Assembly (NCBI GenBank): GCA_001898385.1 | Contig: MKTT01000082.1 | Location: 27,640 to 91,639 of the forward strand | Reading direction: 5' to 3' | From: Planctomycetales bacterium 71-10 | Lineage (GTDB): Bacteria > Planctomycetota > Planctomycetia > Isosphaerales > Isosphaeraceae | DNA length: 64,000 nucleotides | In this document: positions 43,557 to 57,107 of the stretch, one piece after another | How the letters are laid out: each line of letters begins with the position of its first letter | Numbering within the stretch: position 1 is the stretch's first letter | Position numbers and translations under genes: made by a program | Notes under the pieces: generated by a model | The model's input: only the letters and a program-made list of their open reading frames with translations | The model's database searches: none | What the model was told of the DNA's origin: nothing

Positions 43557-44690
43557 CCCTCCATGAGCAGGATATCCGTCGACCGGATCGCCGATGCCGC
43601 GGCGTGCCTCTCGGCAGCTTACGGGGCCGTCGTCGAGCGATTCCGGGCGTGCGAGTGTAGCAGGCAGGCGGTCTATGATCAGGGGAGTCGGGTCTACGAG
43701 GCCGCCGCGCGGGCGGCCCGGGGGCGGAGGATCGACGACCGGAGGGGCTCGACCGCCTGCGGCGCGAGAACGACGAGCTTCGAGCTCGGCTGGCGCGCTC
43801 CGTCGAGTTCGGCCGCGACCGGCAGGCGAGGTTCGTCGCCGCGGCGTCGGCCATGGGGGGGCGTCCGGCGGGCTCGGGACCTCCTGACGCTGGTCGTCGG
43901 CGAGCGGAGGCCCCTTCGCGGTCGGCGGTCGGCCGCTGGGCGGCGGCCGCCGGCGAGGCCGCCGGGCGGGCCCTCGCCCGGCTCGAGGACCGCTGCCGCG
44001 GCATGATCGCCGTCGGCTGCCTGGACGAGATCCTCTTCCACGCCCGCCCCGTCCTGGTGGCCGTGGAGCCGGCCTCCATGACCTGGGTGCTCGGCCGTCG
44101 CGTCGAGACTCTGAACGGAGAGGCCTGGGCCCAGGCCCTCCGCATCCTCCCCGATCTGGCGTACGCCGTCGCCGACGCCGGCCGGCCCCTGCAAGCGGGC
44201 CTGACGCCGGCCCGTCGCGAGCGACGCGGCTCGGCCGCCCCCCTCCGGATCCGTCGCTCGACGTCTTCCACACCAAATACCAGGCGAACAAGGCCCAGGC
44301 GATCGCCTGGAGCCGGGTGCGACGCGACTTCGACGCCTACGCAGCCGCCCGCGGCCGCCTCGAACGGGCCCGCCGCGGCGGGACGCCCGCCCATGCGTAA
44401 GGCTCGCGAGCCGTCGCCTCCCGGCGAGCCGTCGAGGCCTCCTTCGCCGAGCACGAGGCCATGACGACGGCCTGGACTGCGATCGCGGAGGCCCCGGAAG
44501 TCCGCCGCCCCGACGGCCGCCTCAACGACCGCGCCTGGGCCGAGGCCCGCATCGCCGAGCGTCTATTCGGCCCTCCGTGGCCGCGCCTGGAAGCCGGTCG
44601 TCGGCCACCTCCGCGCCACCGCCGCCGAGTCGGTCGCCTCGGCGGCCCTGTGCGTCCCGGCCGGGGCGGCCCCGCCGCACCGCGTACATT
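43557..44690 (+). pseudogene. frameshifted transposase-like gene
   Basis: Pieces of one protein are spread over three frames: ISVDRIADAAACLSAAYGAV and CSRQAVYDQGSRVYEAAARA, then AVGRWAAAAGEAAGRALARL and RGMIAVGCLDEILFHARPVL, VEPASMTWVLGRRVETLNGE, then FHTKYQANKAQAIAWSRVRR (about 44270 on), then TTAWTAIAEAPEVRRPDGRL. The order and HTH-like start suggest a transposase of a type I have seen in Isosphaeraceae, but I cannot give an IS family. At least three frameshifts, and the end is missing before the promoter at 44693. Confidence 0.6.
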
Positions 44691-44692
44691 CC

Positions 44693-44721
44693 TTGACATA
44701 CGGACGTCATCACGTCATGAT
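44693..44721 (+). promoter_or_regulatory. sigma-70-like promoter for TSUP operon
   Basis: TTGACA (44693-44698, perfect -35) and CATGAT (44716-44721, four of six) with a 17-bp spacer. The spacer contains repeats of CGTCAT/ACGTCA that could bind a repressor. An ATG lies at 44728, only seven bases after the -10 box. Confidence 0.5.
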
Positions 44722-44727
44722 GATCGA

Positions 44728-44874
44728 ATGAACGCCACGCCGGGGAGCGGCATCCCGCCGCACGTCCACATCGCCCGAGCCCCTCGGAGGAAGATCGCCG
44801 CCCGGCCGGGGAGGCGCCCGACGCCGGCCCCAGTCGAGGGACGGCCCAGGGTCGCCCCGGGGAACCGCCGATGA
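44728..44874 (+). CDS. possible 48-codon leader ORF coupled to the permease
   Basis: A basic, Pro/Arg-rich frame (MNATPGSGIPPHVHIARAPR and on) whose TGA overlaps the permease ATG (ATGA). If transcription starts from the promoter at 44693-44721, this ATG would be at or near the transcript 5' end, a leaderless start. No family; it may have a coupling role only. Confidence 0.25.
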   Translation: MNATPGSGIPPHVHIARAPRRKIAARPGRRPTPAPVEGRPRVAPGNRR

Positions 44875-45746
44875 TCGTCGCCGGGCCGTTGGATTCCCTG
44901 CTCATCGGCCTGGCCGCGCTGGCCTCGGGCGTCTTCGGCGGCATGCTCGGCATGGCGGCGGGGATCTTCATCGTCCCCGCGCTGACGCTGGCCTTCGGGC
45001 TCGACATGACCCACGCCGTGGGCGCCAGCCTGGTCTCGGCGATCGCCTGTTCCTGCGGGAGCGCGGCCAGCGCGATGGAGAATCGGCTCACGAACGTGCG
45101 GCTGGCCGTCCTGCTGGAGATCGGCACGACGATGGGGGCCCTGACGGGCGTGGCCCTCAGTGGCGTCTTCCCCGAGTCGGCCCTGTACCTGCTCTTCGCG
45201 GCGATCCTGGTGCTGTCGGCCCATCAGATGGCCCGCAAGCGGAAAGCGGACCTCTCGCCTCAGGATCTGACGTCGCCCGCGGATCCATGGGCGACCCGGC
45301 TGAGGCTCCATTCCAGCTTCCCCGACCCGCTGACGCGGCGAGACGTCGCCTACAGCGTGGATCGGGTAGGGCTCGGGCTCTTCCTGATGTACGGCGCGGG
45401 AGCGATGTCATCCCTGCTCGGGATCGGCAGCGGAGTCCTGAAGGTCCCCGCGATGGATTCGGCGATGCGACTCCCGATCAAGGTCTCCTCGGCGACGTCG
45501 AACTTCATGATCGGCGTCACCGCGAGCGCGAGCGCGGGCATCTATTACGCCCGGGGGGACGTCCTCCCCGAGGTCGCGGCGCCCGTCGCCCTCGGTTCGA
45601 TCCTCGGGGCCTACCTGGGGACGAAGATCCTGATGCGGACCTCCAACGAACGCATCCGATCCCTCTTCATCGTGATCCTCCTGGCCCTGGCGGTGAAGAT
45701 GTCCATGGCCGCGTTTCAGGGGCCGGCATCGGCCCCGGGGGGGTGA
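44871..45746 (+). CDS. TauE/SafE (TSUP) family permease
   Basis: A 291-residue membrane protein with eight or nine helices. Typical TSUP half-repeats occur: GVFGGMLGMAAGIFIVPALT near residue 22 and GAGAMSSLLGIGSGVLKVPA near 180. The family exports sulfite, sulfoacetate or other organosulfur anions. It is followed within 3 bp by a DUF1634 gene, the partner often found beside this subtype. No sulfur-metabolism enzyme is adjacent, so the substrate is open. Confidence 0.9.
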   Translation: MIVAGPLDSLLIGLAALASGVFGGMLGMAAGIFIVPALTLAFGLDMTHAVGASLVSAIACSCGSAASAMENRLTNVRLAVLLEIGTTMGALTGVALSGVFPESALYLLFAAILVLSAHQMARKRKADLSPQDLTSPADPWATRLRLHSSFPDPLTRRDVAYSVDRVGLGLFLMYGAGAMSSLLGIGSGVLKVPAMDSAMRLPIKVSSATSNFMIGVTASASAGIYYARGDVLPEVAAPVALGSILGAYLGTKILMRTSNERIRSLFIVILLALAVKMSMAAFQGPASAPGG

Positions 45747-45748
45747 CG

Positions 45749-46150
45749 ATGGGGCCGGCGATGGACGATCGCGACCGCCTCCTGCGCCTGGAGAGCATGC
45801 TGTCCGGCCTGCTGCGGTACGGGGCGCTCATCGCCTCCGCCTGGATCGCCGCGGGGATGGCCCTGGGCCTGCACGCCGACCGTGGGGGCCGCTGCGCGGC
45901 GATCGGGATCGTGCTGCTGATCGCCCTGCCGGCCCTGCGGATCGCGCTGACGACGGCGATTTTCCTCATCGAGAGGGACTACCTCTTCGCCGCCTTTTCC
46001 AGCACCGTCCTCGCCATCATCACGGTCGGATTCATCGCGGGCGTCGCCCTGTCCCGCCCCGCAAGAGGGCCGGACATGGATCGGCTCGGTTCCTCGGCGC
46101 CTGGAGGCGCGGGGGACCGGCCGAAGTCGGTCCGCGGCACCTCACCTTGA
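45749..46150 (+). CDS. DUF1634 membrane protein
   Basis: A 133-residue protein with three membrane helices (YGALIASAWIAAGMALGL, AAIGIVLLIALPALRIALTT, FAAFSSTVLAIITVGFIAGV) matching DUF1634, usually encoded right after TSUP permeases and thought to be an accessory subunit. The TGA of the permease is two bases before this ATG. The C-terminal 30 residues are soluble and low-complexity. Confidence 0.85.
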   Translation: MGPAMDDRDRLLRLESMLSGLLRYGALIASAWIAAGMALGLHADRGGRCAAIGIVLLIALPALRIALTTAIFLIERDYLFAAFSSTVLAIITVGFIAGVALSRPARGPDMDRLGSSAPGGAGDRPKSVRGTSP

Positions 46151-46163
46151 CGACGGCAGCCGT

Positions 46164-46640
46164 TCAGACCGTGACGGGATCGCGGTCGAGCAGCCGGAGC
46201 TGGACATCGCGCATCAAGCACTCGGAGATGAGCCCTTCCCACCGACCGTCCACGCAGTCGGGGGCGCCCTGGCGGGCGGCGATCCAGGCGTCGTCGCGAC
46301 GGGTCATGGCTTCCAGGGCGCGGGCGTCCATCGCCCCCAACTCGTCGAGAAGCTCCTTGAGGAATCGCTCGGTCTCGGCGTCGAGGATGGGCCTGTAGAC
46401 CTGCTCGTCGATGTTCCTCCAGCCGAATTTCTCGAACCGCTTGTAGACCGACCGCAGCACCGGGCCGTGGGCCCACGCCTCGAACCGGCCGAGGAACAAC
46501 GGCCGGCCGAAGACCGCGAGATAGCGGGCCTGTGCGAAATAGAGCAGCTTCTGGAGCTTCGCGAGGCTCAGGTACGACCCGGCCTCGTGGCTGTCCCAGA
46601 CGATGAAGTTGGTCACTTCCTGGACGCAGGAGCGGCCCAT
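46164..46640 (-). CDS. Panacea-domain (DUF4065/SocA-like) protein
   Basis: A 158-residue protein with the family core LAKLQKLLYFAQARYLAVFG, RPLFLGRFEAWAHGPVLRSV and YKRF. Panacea domains act as antitoxins for many unrelated toxins, and SocA is a proteolytic adaptor for a toxin. A toxin would be expected next to it, but the neighbours are a DUF1634 gene (convergent) and a large secreted protein; nothing short lies within 100 bp. It may be a solitary regulator or have lost its partner. Confidence 0.85.
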   Translation of the reverse strand: MGRSCVQEVTNFIVWDSHEAGSYLSLAKLQKLLYFAQARYLAVFGRPLFLGRFEAWAHGPVLRSVYKRFEKFGWRNIDEQVYRPILDAETERFLKELLDELGAMDARALEAMTRRDDAWIAARQGAPDCVDGRWEGLISECLMRDVQLRLLDRDPVTV

Positions 46641-46751
46641 GGCGACGCCTCCTTCGAGAGATGGGGGGGAGGGGCCCTACCTCATTCCATCGTACCTCGG
46701 GCCGCCCTGCGCACAACGTTCCCGTCGGGAATTTCCGAAACCTTCGATGTA

Positions 46752-49460
46752 TTAATTCGGCGTGCGGATCGTGACGCGCCGGGGGGCCGGGCCGTCCAGC
46801 GGCAGCACCCAACTCCCGGGACGCCGGGCGATCGGGGCCGGGACGGACGTCGATCGCGGATCGTCGGGGATGTTGTGGACGACGAGCCGCGACGGGCCCG
46901 ATCGCCACGGCTGGACCGTGAACGCGACCTCGCCGGGCCGGTCCACCTCGACGTCCACGCTCCCCGGGGCGGCGACCCACAGGCCGCTCGATCGCAGGGC
47001 GCGGAACTGGTAGGGGCGGGCCCGGGAGCCGACCAGCAGCCGCACCGCGCCCGGTTGCAACGTCCCGGGATTGATGTCGGCCGGGTTCCGCACCTGCTCG
47101 CTCAGGTTGAACGAGTCGGGCAGCAGCCCCTGGCTGGGATGGCCGATCGGGTACGACTGGAGGATGCCCGACGCCGCGATGCCGTCGGCGATCCGGCCCC
47201 AGGGGCCGTCGGGATCGATGCGGGCGAGGTCGACCAGGGCGTCGGCGTAGACGAGCCCGCACCACTGCACCGGCAGACCGATCCAGTTCGGGGCGACCCA
47301 GTTGGTCGAGCCCAGGACGGGCGTGGTGGCGTAGGGGCCCACCGCGCCCGGCGTCCGGCCGTCGGTCGGGTCGACGAGGTAGACGAACGGCACGCCGGTC
47401 CAGGCCCAGTAGCGGGCGGCCTCCAGGAACGAGGCGTCGCCCGTCAGCTCGTAGCCCAGGGCGAAGGCCCGGACGAGGTAGGCGGAGGCCAGGACGTCGG
47501 GGGTGTGGAGCGCGATCTCCCAGGTCTGGGCGCCGCGCGGGACGCCGTCGCGGAAGCGGTCGCGGAGGACGGCCAGCAGTCGCAACGCCTCGTCGACGGC
47601 GGCGCGGTCGCCGGAATACGCGGCCTTCCGGAGCATGTCGTCGATCGGCTGGGCGGCGTAGCCGCTGGCCTCGTCGCTGAAGTGGGTGCGGCCGTAATCG
47701 AGCGAATCCCCCCCGCGGGCGCGGTAGCGGCGGGTGCCGTCGGGCTCGAAGTAGCGGGCCAGCCCCGCCGTCGCCTCGACGGCCCGATCGAGGCTCCGCA
47801 GCACCAGGTCGCCCCCCTCGCCCAGCACGAGCGGCGCGACCGGGTAGGTGTTGTGGCCGACGGCCCCGTGGAGGTATTGCGGCTCGGGCAGGGCCTTCGC
47901 CGCCTCGGCCGACGCCTCGCGCAGCCGCGACGCCAGCCTGGCGTCGTCCGTCAGCCCGGCGAGCTGGTCCATCATCCAGGCGGCGTCGGCCGCGGCGTGG
48001 GGCCGGAAGTTCGCCCCGGCCGCGTGGCGGTAGCGCGCGCCGTCCCGGATCGGCGAGTCGAGCCAGCCGGCCGCGGCCTGGCGGACGTAATCCTGCAAGC
48101 CGGGGGCCTGGGGGATCGGCGGCAGGCCCTTGAGCGCGACGTATTTCTGCACGGCCGGGACGATCGACGTCCCGTCCCCGGCGATCAGCAGGCCCGAGAC
48201 CTTCAACGGCGCGCCGGGCTGGATGGTCGTCGGGGCGTCGGGGAACATCGAGCCTTCGCTCCGGTCGTCGCCCGTCGCCGCGGGGGCGATCAGCCCCATC
48301 AGGTGCCCGGAGCCGCCGAGCGTCCGGTCCGGCGAGTCGAACAGCGCCGCGGCCCGGTCCGTCCGATCCCAGACCATCCCCAGGTACTTCCCGCGCGCCT
48401 GCACGGCCATCAGCGGGAAGGTCAGCTTGCCGGCCGACGGCACCTTGCGGAGCGCGTCGCGCTCGCCGAGGTCGGCGGTCGAACTGCTCGGCTCGTTATC
48501 CAGATACTCGACGCCGGCCAGGATCGCCTGCCCCTTCGACGCGCCGAACGGCGGCCGCCCGTGGCCCGGCAGGACGACCATCAGGGGGACGTGGTACACC
48601 TCTCGCGGGGCGTCGACGGAGCATTCGGCCTCGAACGCGATCACGCCGGGCGAATGGGGCGCGAACCGGTGCGACAGCCGCCACGTCGCACCGTCCTCGT
48701 CCCGGAACTCCAGCGTGCTCCCGATCGATCCGCCCTCCCCGCCGCCCCCCGCGCGGCCGACCTTCGCGGCGTCGATCCACTTGACGGTCGGCTTGCCGTC
48801 GACGGTCGCCCGATAGGCGATCGCCGGGCGATCGTGGCCCACGGCGGACGTCCGGCCGTCGACGTCCACGGCGAACCCGCCGAAGCTCGCCGGGTCCTGC
48901 CTGACGGCGAGCGCGCCGGAGCGGACCTCGGGCGAGCCGGCCGGGGGCTTCGGCACGCCCGGGGCGGGGAACTGGGCCTCGATGACGGACCGCACGTCGA
49001 ACCGGATCGATTCGAAGACGCAGGCCCCGGAAGTCCCCGGCGGGTCGATCCGGAAAGTCGTGCCGGGCCCCAGAGGCGGCAGGTGCAGCACGACGTCGCG
49101 CCACTCGCCCCCCCGGACCGGCTTCCGGACCGAGCGGTCCTCGTCGGTCCCCTGCCCCGCCCGCACATGGAAGAGTTGCAGCATCCCGGGGTGGTCGGAC
49201 TTCAACCGGACGGTCGCCGTCAGCAAGACGCCTTCGGGCAGGTCGACCGTCGGGCCTCGGAAGTAGGGGTCGGGCCCGTTGATCGTCACGCGCACGCCCT
49301 CGGGCGTCGCCTCCAGCGCCTTCACGTCGTGGAGCGGCTGCCACGACCGGGACGCTTCCGGCTTGCGCAGGTCGATCGACGCAACCGGCTCCTGGCCGCA
49401 CGCCGCGACGCCCCCCCATCCGACGGCCACGCCGACGATCAACGCGAGGGAATATCTCAT
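46752..49460 (-). CDS. large exported protein, possible alpha/alpha-toroid glycan enzyme
   Basis: A 902-residue protein with a signal whose end (VGWGGVAACG) could be a lipobox. The N-terminal half is beta-rich (LLTATVRLKSDHPGMLQLFH, WRDVVLHLPPLGPGTTFRID), consistent with carbohydrate-binding or jelly-roll modules. The C-terminal half is helical with repeated Ala/Leu stretches (RLLAVLRDRFRDGVPRGAQT, LASAYLVRAFALGYELTGDA), like an (alpha/alpha)6 barrel in glycan-active enzymes. No catalytic motif identified. Start ATG 49460 gives the signal peptide; GGAG precedes it. Confidence 0.65.
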   Translation of the reverse strand: MRYSLALIVGVAVGWGGVAACGQEPVASIDLRKPEASRSWQPLHDVKALEATPEGVRVTINGPDPYFRGPTVDLPEGVLLTATVRLKSDHPGMLQLFHVRAGQGTDEDRSVRKPVRGGEWRDVVLHLPPLGPGTTFRIDPPGTSGACVFESIRFDVRSVIEAQFPAPGVPKPPAGSPEVRSGALAVRQDPASFGGFAVDVDGRTSAVGHDRPAIAYRATVDGKPTVKWIDAAKVGRAGGGGEGGSIGSTLEFRDEDGATWRLSHRFAPHSPGVIAFEAECSVDAPREVYHVPLMVVLPGHGRPPFGASKGQAILAGVEYLDNEPSSSTADLGERDALRKVPSAGKLTFPLMAVQARGKYLGMVWDRTDRAAALFDSPDRTLGGSGHLMGLIAPAATGDDRSEGSMFPDAPTTIQPGAPLKVSGLLIAGDGTSIVPAVQKYVALKGLPPIPQAPGLQDYVRQAAAGWLDSPIRDGARYRHAAGANFRPHAAADAAWMMDQLAGLTDDARLASRLREASAEAAKALPEPQYLHGAVGHNTYPVAPLVLGEGGDLVLRSLDRAVEATAGLARYFEPDGTRRYRARGGDSLDYGRTHFSDEASGYAAQPIDDMLRKAAYSGDRAAVDEALRLLAVLRDRFRDGVPRGAQTWEIALHTPDVLASAYLVRAFALGYELTGDASFLEAARYWAWTGVPFVYLVDPTDGRTPGAVGPYATTPVLGSTNWVAPNWIGLPVQWCGLVYADALVDLARIDPDGPWGRIADGIAASGILQSYPIGHPSQGLLPDSFNLSEQVRNPADINPGTLQPGAVRLLVGSRARPYQFRALRSSGLWVAAPGSVDVEVDRPGEVAFTVQPWRSGPSRLVVHNIPDDPRSTSVPAPIARRPGSWVLPLDGPAPRRVTIRTPN

Positions 49461-49685
49461 GGGAGGGCTCCTGGGAGGCGGAGTTGGGGCGGGAGGTCCG
49501 ATGCAGGGACGCCAGTCTAGGACACCCCCGGGGGCGGATCCAGGCTCCATCGGCTCCGGGACCCCGAAGACGAGGATTGTCGAAAAATATGAAATCCCGG
49601 AGTCTTTCCCGCAGATCATCCCCGGTGGACCCCGCGTTTTCGAGACCCATCGATCCCCCGACCCCGAACGAGCGAGGCAGAGGCC

Positions 49686-51470
49686 GTGACCCAGGAAGCC
49701 AAGATCACGCGAAGCGGGATGCGTCGACTCGGCGTCGGGGACCTACGGCCCGGTTCCGCGCGCGCCGGACGAGGCGAAGGGCGACCGTCGCCCGCGATCC
49801 CTTCGGCCGACTCCGCGCACCTCGTCCGATCGTTCGAATTCGACGATCAAACCCAATTTCTAGCGTCGAAATTTCGTCCTAAAATCGAATTGAATAATAG
49901 CTTGCGCGATTCGACTTCGAATCCCTCGGAGAGCGATCGAACCCGAAGGGAGCCAGGCGCCGGCAATCGAGCGCAGCGGCGGTCGCACCTCCGGGCGATC
50001 GCGTCGCGGCTCGTCCTCCTGGGCCTGGCGACGACGCCCTCGGCGACGCGCGGCGACCTCATCTACTTCCGCGACGGGGGCCGGATCCAGATCCCGGCGA
50101 CGACCGAGGGCCGGTCGATCGTCGTCCGCCTCGGCGGCGAGAGTTACGAGTTCGCGGCGGAGGACATGGAGAAGAGAGTGCCGGGGCAGATCCCCGCGGA
50201 GGAATGGCCCGCACGGCGGGCGGCCGTCGCCAAGGAGCCGCCGAGCGCCCGGTTCGCCGCCGCCTGGTGGGCCCTCGAAAACGGCCTGGTCGATGAGGCG
50301 GCCGAGGAATTGTACGCGATCCACGCCGTCGACCCGTCCCACGAGCCCACCCGCCGGATGGTCGCGGTCCTGGACGACCTCAAGGCCCCTCGCGAGGATC
50401 CCGACTTCGGGCCGTTCCGCAAGGCGCTGGGAGTCTCGACGAAGGTCGCGCGCGGCCCGCAAGTCCTGCTGCTCCACCAGCATCCGGACGACGAGGCCGC
50501 CGAGCGCGTCGAGTTCATCGGCCGGATCGTCACCGCCTATCACCTCCTCTTCGCCGGATCAGGGGTGCCGCTGACGACCCCTCGCCGCAGGCTGGTCCTG
50601 GCGTGGTTCGCCGACCGGGCCGACTACCGGACCTTCCTCATGGCCAATGACGCCCAGGCGTTCGCGCCCACCCGCGGCTATTACCACCCGACCTGGAACG
50701 CCGTCGTCATCTACGATGCCCGGTCCAGCGATCAGCAGCGGGGCGACCGGGCCGCCTTCGCGAAGCGTCGCGAGGAGTTGGCCACGCTGCGCGAGGGCCT
50801 GGAAGGGCTCCCCGCGGCGGGCCGGCTGCGGATCGCGATCGCCGGCCGACGCCCGCAGGTCGTGGGGAAGTCGGACGGCCGGGCGCTGGCGGACCGGCTC
50901 GAACGCGACGTCCGCCGCGGCGAACTGCTCCTGGAAGCCGAGCGCCGCGCCTACGACGAGGGGATCACCGCCCACGAGATGGTCCACCTCCTGTCCGCGG
51001 ACGGCGGGCTGAATCCTCGCCACGACGCCTTTCCGGTCTGGCTCCAGGAGGGGCTGGCGATGCAATTCGAAGTCGTGCGCGGCGGGCGTTGGGCCGGTAT
51101 CGGCCAACCCCATGACATCCGACTGCCGGACTGGCGTCGCATCCAGCCCGCCCCCCTCCTGGAACCCCTTCTGCGAGACAGGGGCTTCGGCCGCGGCTAC
51201 AGCCGCGACCCCTACGTCGAGGCCTGGGCCCTGGTCTATTTCCTGCGGGCCCGCCGCGGCGATCAGTTCCTCAAGTTCCTCGACCTCCTCCGCGCCCCCG
51301 GCGTCGATCTCGATTTTTCGCAGCCCCGTGACGCCTTCCGCCGCGCCTTCGGCGACGACGTCGCCGCACTCGAACTCGAATGGCGCCAATATCTTTCGAC
51401 GACCAAAACCCCTCTGGAACTCCACGAACCGCATCCCCCGACGCCCGCCGAAACGCGTTCCCGCGATTGA
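49686..51470 (+). CDS. DUF1570 zincin-like protein
   Basis: About 594 residues in the longest frame. The recognisable protein starts near 49990 with a signal-like segment (RLVLLGLATTPSATRG), followed by LIYFRDGGRIQIPATTEGRS, and a DUF1570 peptidase-like domain with the zincin motif TAHEMVHLL (HExxH type, about residue 427) and WLQEGLAMQFE downstream. The first 100 codons are Arg/Ser-rich and include an AT-rich stretch (49855-49915) that looks like a promoter; the true start is likely later than 49686, but I found no good ATG or GTG. It may process cell-surface proteins. Planctomycete family. Confidence 0.75.
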   Translation: MTQEAKITRSGMRRLGVGDLRPGSARAGRGEGRPSPAIPSADSAHLVRSFEFDDQTQFLASKFRPKIELNNSLRDSTSNPSESDRTRREPGAGNRAQRRSHLRAIASRLVLLGLATTPSATRGDLIYFRDGGRIQIPATTEGRSIVVRLGGESYEFAAEDMEKRVPGQIPAEEWPARRAAVAKEPPSARFAAAWWALENGLVDEAAEELYAIHAVDPSHEPTRRMVAVLDDLKAPREDPDFGPFRKALGVSTKVARGPQVLLLHQHPDDEAAERVEFIGRIVTAYHLLFAGSGVPLTTPRRRLVLAWFADRADYRTFLMANDAQAFAPTRGYYHPTWNAVVIYDARSSDQQRGDRAAFAKRREELATLREGLEGLPAAGRLRIAIAGRRPQVVGKSDGRALADRLERDVRRGELLLEAERRAYDEGITAHEMVHLLSADGGLNPRHDAFPVWLQEGLAMQFEVVRGGRWAGIGQPHDIRLPDWRRIQPAPLLEPLLRDRGFGRGYSRDPYVEAWALVYFLRARRGDQFLKFLDLLRAPGVDLDFSQPRDAFRRAFGDDVAALELEWRQYLSTTKTPLELHEPHPPTPAETRSRD

Positions 51471-51524
51471 TGCGGTTGACAGATCCGCGGCGTCGGCTAT
51501 GATGCTTTCCACAAGACGCAAGTA

Positions 51525-51599
51525 CGGGGCGTAGCTCAGCTTGGCTAGAGCGCACGGTTCGGGTCCGTGAGGCCGGAGGTTCAAATCCTCTCGCCCCGA
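51525..51599 (+). tRNA. tRNA-Pro (anticodon CGG)
   Basis: A 75-nt tRNA: CGGGGCG pairs with CGCCCCG, D arm GCTC...GAGC, anticodon stem CACGG/CCGTG with loop TTCGGGT (anticodon CGG), T arm GGAGGTTCAAATCCTC. No encoded CCA. Confidence 0.95.
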
Positions 51600-51604
51600 T
51601 TATC

Positions 51605-51644
51605 AAGAAGGCCGACGGGAGAGCGCTCTCCCGTCGGCCTTCTT
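51605..51644 (+). terminator. strong palindromic terminator after tRNA-Pro
   Basis: A 40-bp perfect palindrome, AAGAAGGCCGACGGGAGAGC and its complement, six bases after the tRNA. It is followed by a short T-containing run (TCGTTTC). Confidence 0.85.
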
Positions 51645-51703
51645 CGTTTCCCGTGATCCCGCCCGGCGGCCCCTGAACCCATCAAGGGCCGCCGATCGAC
51701 GAC

Positions 51704-54343
<2,640 letters not shown>

Positions 54344-54520
54344 GGTGTGAATATCCCCCTTTCGGACGCCGCGCCGTGCGACGGACGGCCCGCGGGGGCC
54401 TCACGCGTGGTCGCGCGGATGGTCGTCGATCTTTTCACGCCTTCTACGTCAACATGCGACACCTGGTTCGCGGGGAAACGTCAAGGGCCGAGGGCGGGTC
54501 GCCGGCCGGCGCGTGAGAAC

Positions 54521-54554
54521 GGGACGAGGCCCGCGGAGATCGGGGCCTCGTCCC
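54521..54554 (-). terminator. dnaK terminator hairpin
   Basis: A 12-bp perfect stem GGGACGAGGCCC/GGGCCTCGTCCC with a 10-base loop, 35 bp after the dnaK stop. The T-tail is poor, so efficiency is unclear. Confidence 0.65.
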
Positions 54555-54588
54555 GCGGTCGTGGGGACGGCGTTCGGCGAGTCGGCGG

Positions 54589-56505
<1,917 letters not shown>

Positions 56506-56679
56506 GTCCGATCTCCTTCCTTCCACGTTGAGGGGGGGACGAGGAAACCCGCGCGTCACGACGTCGCGCGAGGCGATCGGACGGGGGACGATCGTCGCGT
56601 CCCGCATCCAGTTCGCCGGCCCACGGCCGTTCTTCTTGCTGGAAGTCCGCCGAATCTCAACCGATGGCTTTGATGGATT

Positions 56680-56695
56680 CGCAAGCGTCGTGCCA
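56680..56695 (-). promoter_or_regulatory. sigma-54-type promoter upstream of dnaK
   Basis: TGGCACGACGCTTGCG on the minus strand: GG and GC dinucleotides are separated by exactly 10 bp, and the -24 TGGCACG and -12 TTGC boxes are exact matches. It would start transcription about 160 bp before the dnaK GTG. Confidence 0.5.
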
Positions 56696-56948
56696 CATCA
56701 TTCCGAACCCGAATCATCCGCAGCAAGTCCATCCTTCTCAAGAGATTGTGGCTGATGAAATTCTCCGTAGCCTCTTGGTGACGAACCGTTTCCCCTGCCG
56801 ATATGGCATGCGGCCAAGAGGCGCGGTTTTGACGCCGTCAAATTGGCAGCCCGCTTCATGGGTCAACTGACCCAGCCCTTGCCGATCGCCCAGTCGTTGT
56901 GAAGTGGACGGCGGATCGGAATCCGGCCCGGGGGGATGGGAAAAGTCC

Positions 56949-56975
56949 TTGACAGGAGGCTCCTTCTCCTTTAAT
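56949..56975 (+). promoter_or_regulatory. sigma-70-like promoter for pheA
   Basis: TTGACA (perfect, 56949-56954) and TTTAAT (five of six, 56970-56975) with 15-bp spacing; TAATAC at 56972 with 17 bp is the alternative -10. Transcript leader of about 125 bp. Confidence 0.5.
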
Positions 56976-57107
56976 ACCTTATGGCTGTGAATGTTGCGTC
57001 TACGAGGAGGCGACGCCCGGGGCGTCGCCGAGGGCGTGAGGCCGGTCCCAATGCGGCCCTCGACGCCCCCTCCGGCCGTGGGGGTCCGCCTTACTCCGAG
57101 TGTACTG

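Larger units (their letters stand above)
56506..57107. other. divergent dnaK/pheA intergenic region
   Basis: About 600 bp, partly AT-rich. Contains a sigma-54-like element toward dnaK (56680-56695), a sigma-70-like promoter toward pheA (56949-56975), and a 9-bp-stem hairpin GGCGACGCC/GGCGTCGCC in the pheA leader (57009-57029). I see no CIRCE and no sigma-32 box. A frame in the pheA leader has no Phe-rich peptide, so classical attenuation is not supported. Confidence 0.55.

Noticed and set aside
46467..49520. 1017-codon plus-strand frame opposite the large secreted protein
   Set aside because: Antisense artefact; the minus-strand frame has a signal peptide and natural composition.
56700..57000. 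CIRCE element controlling dnaK
   Set aside because: No TTAGCACTC-N9-GAGTGCTAA or close variant found in the upstream region.
57009..57029. pheA attenuator
   Set aside because: There is a strong hairpin but no U-tract and no Phe-rich leader peptide.
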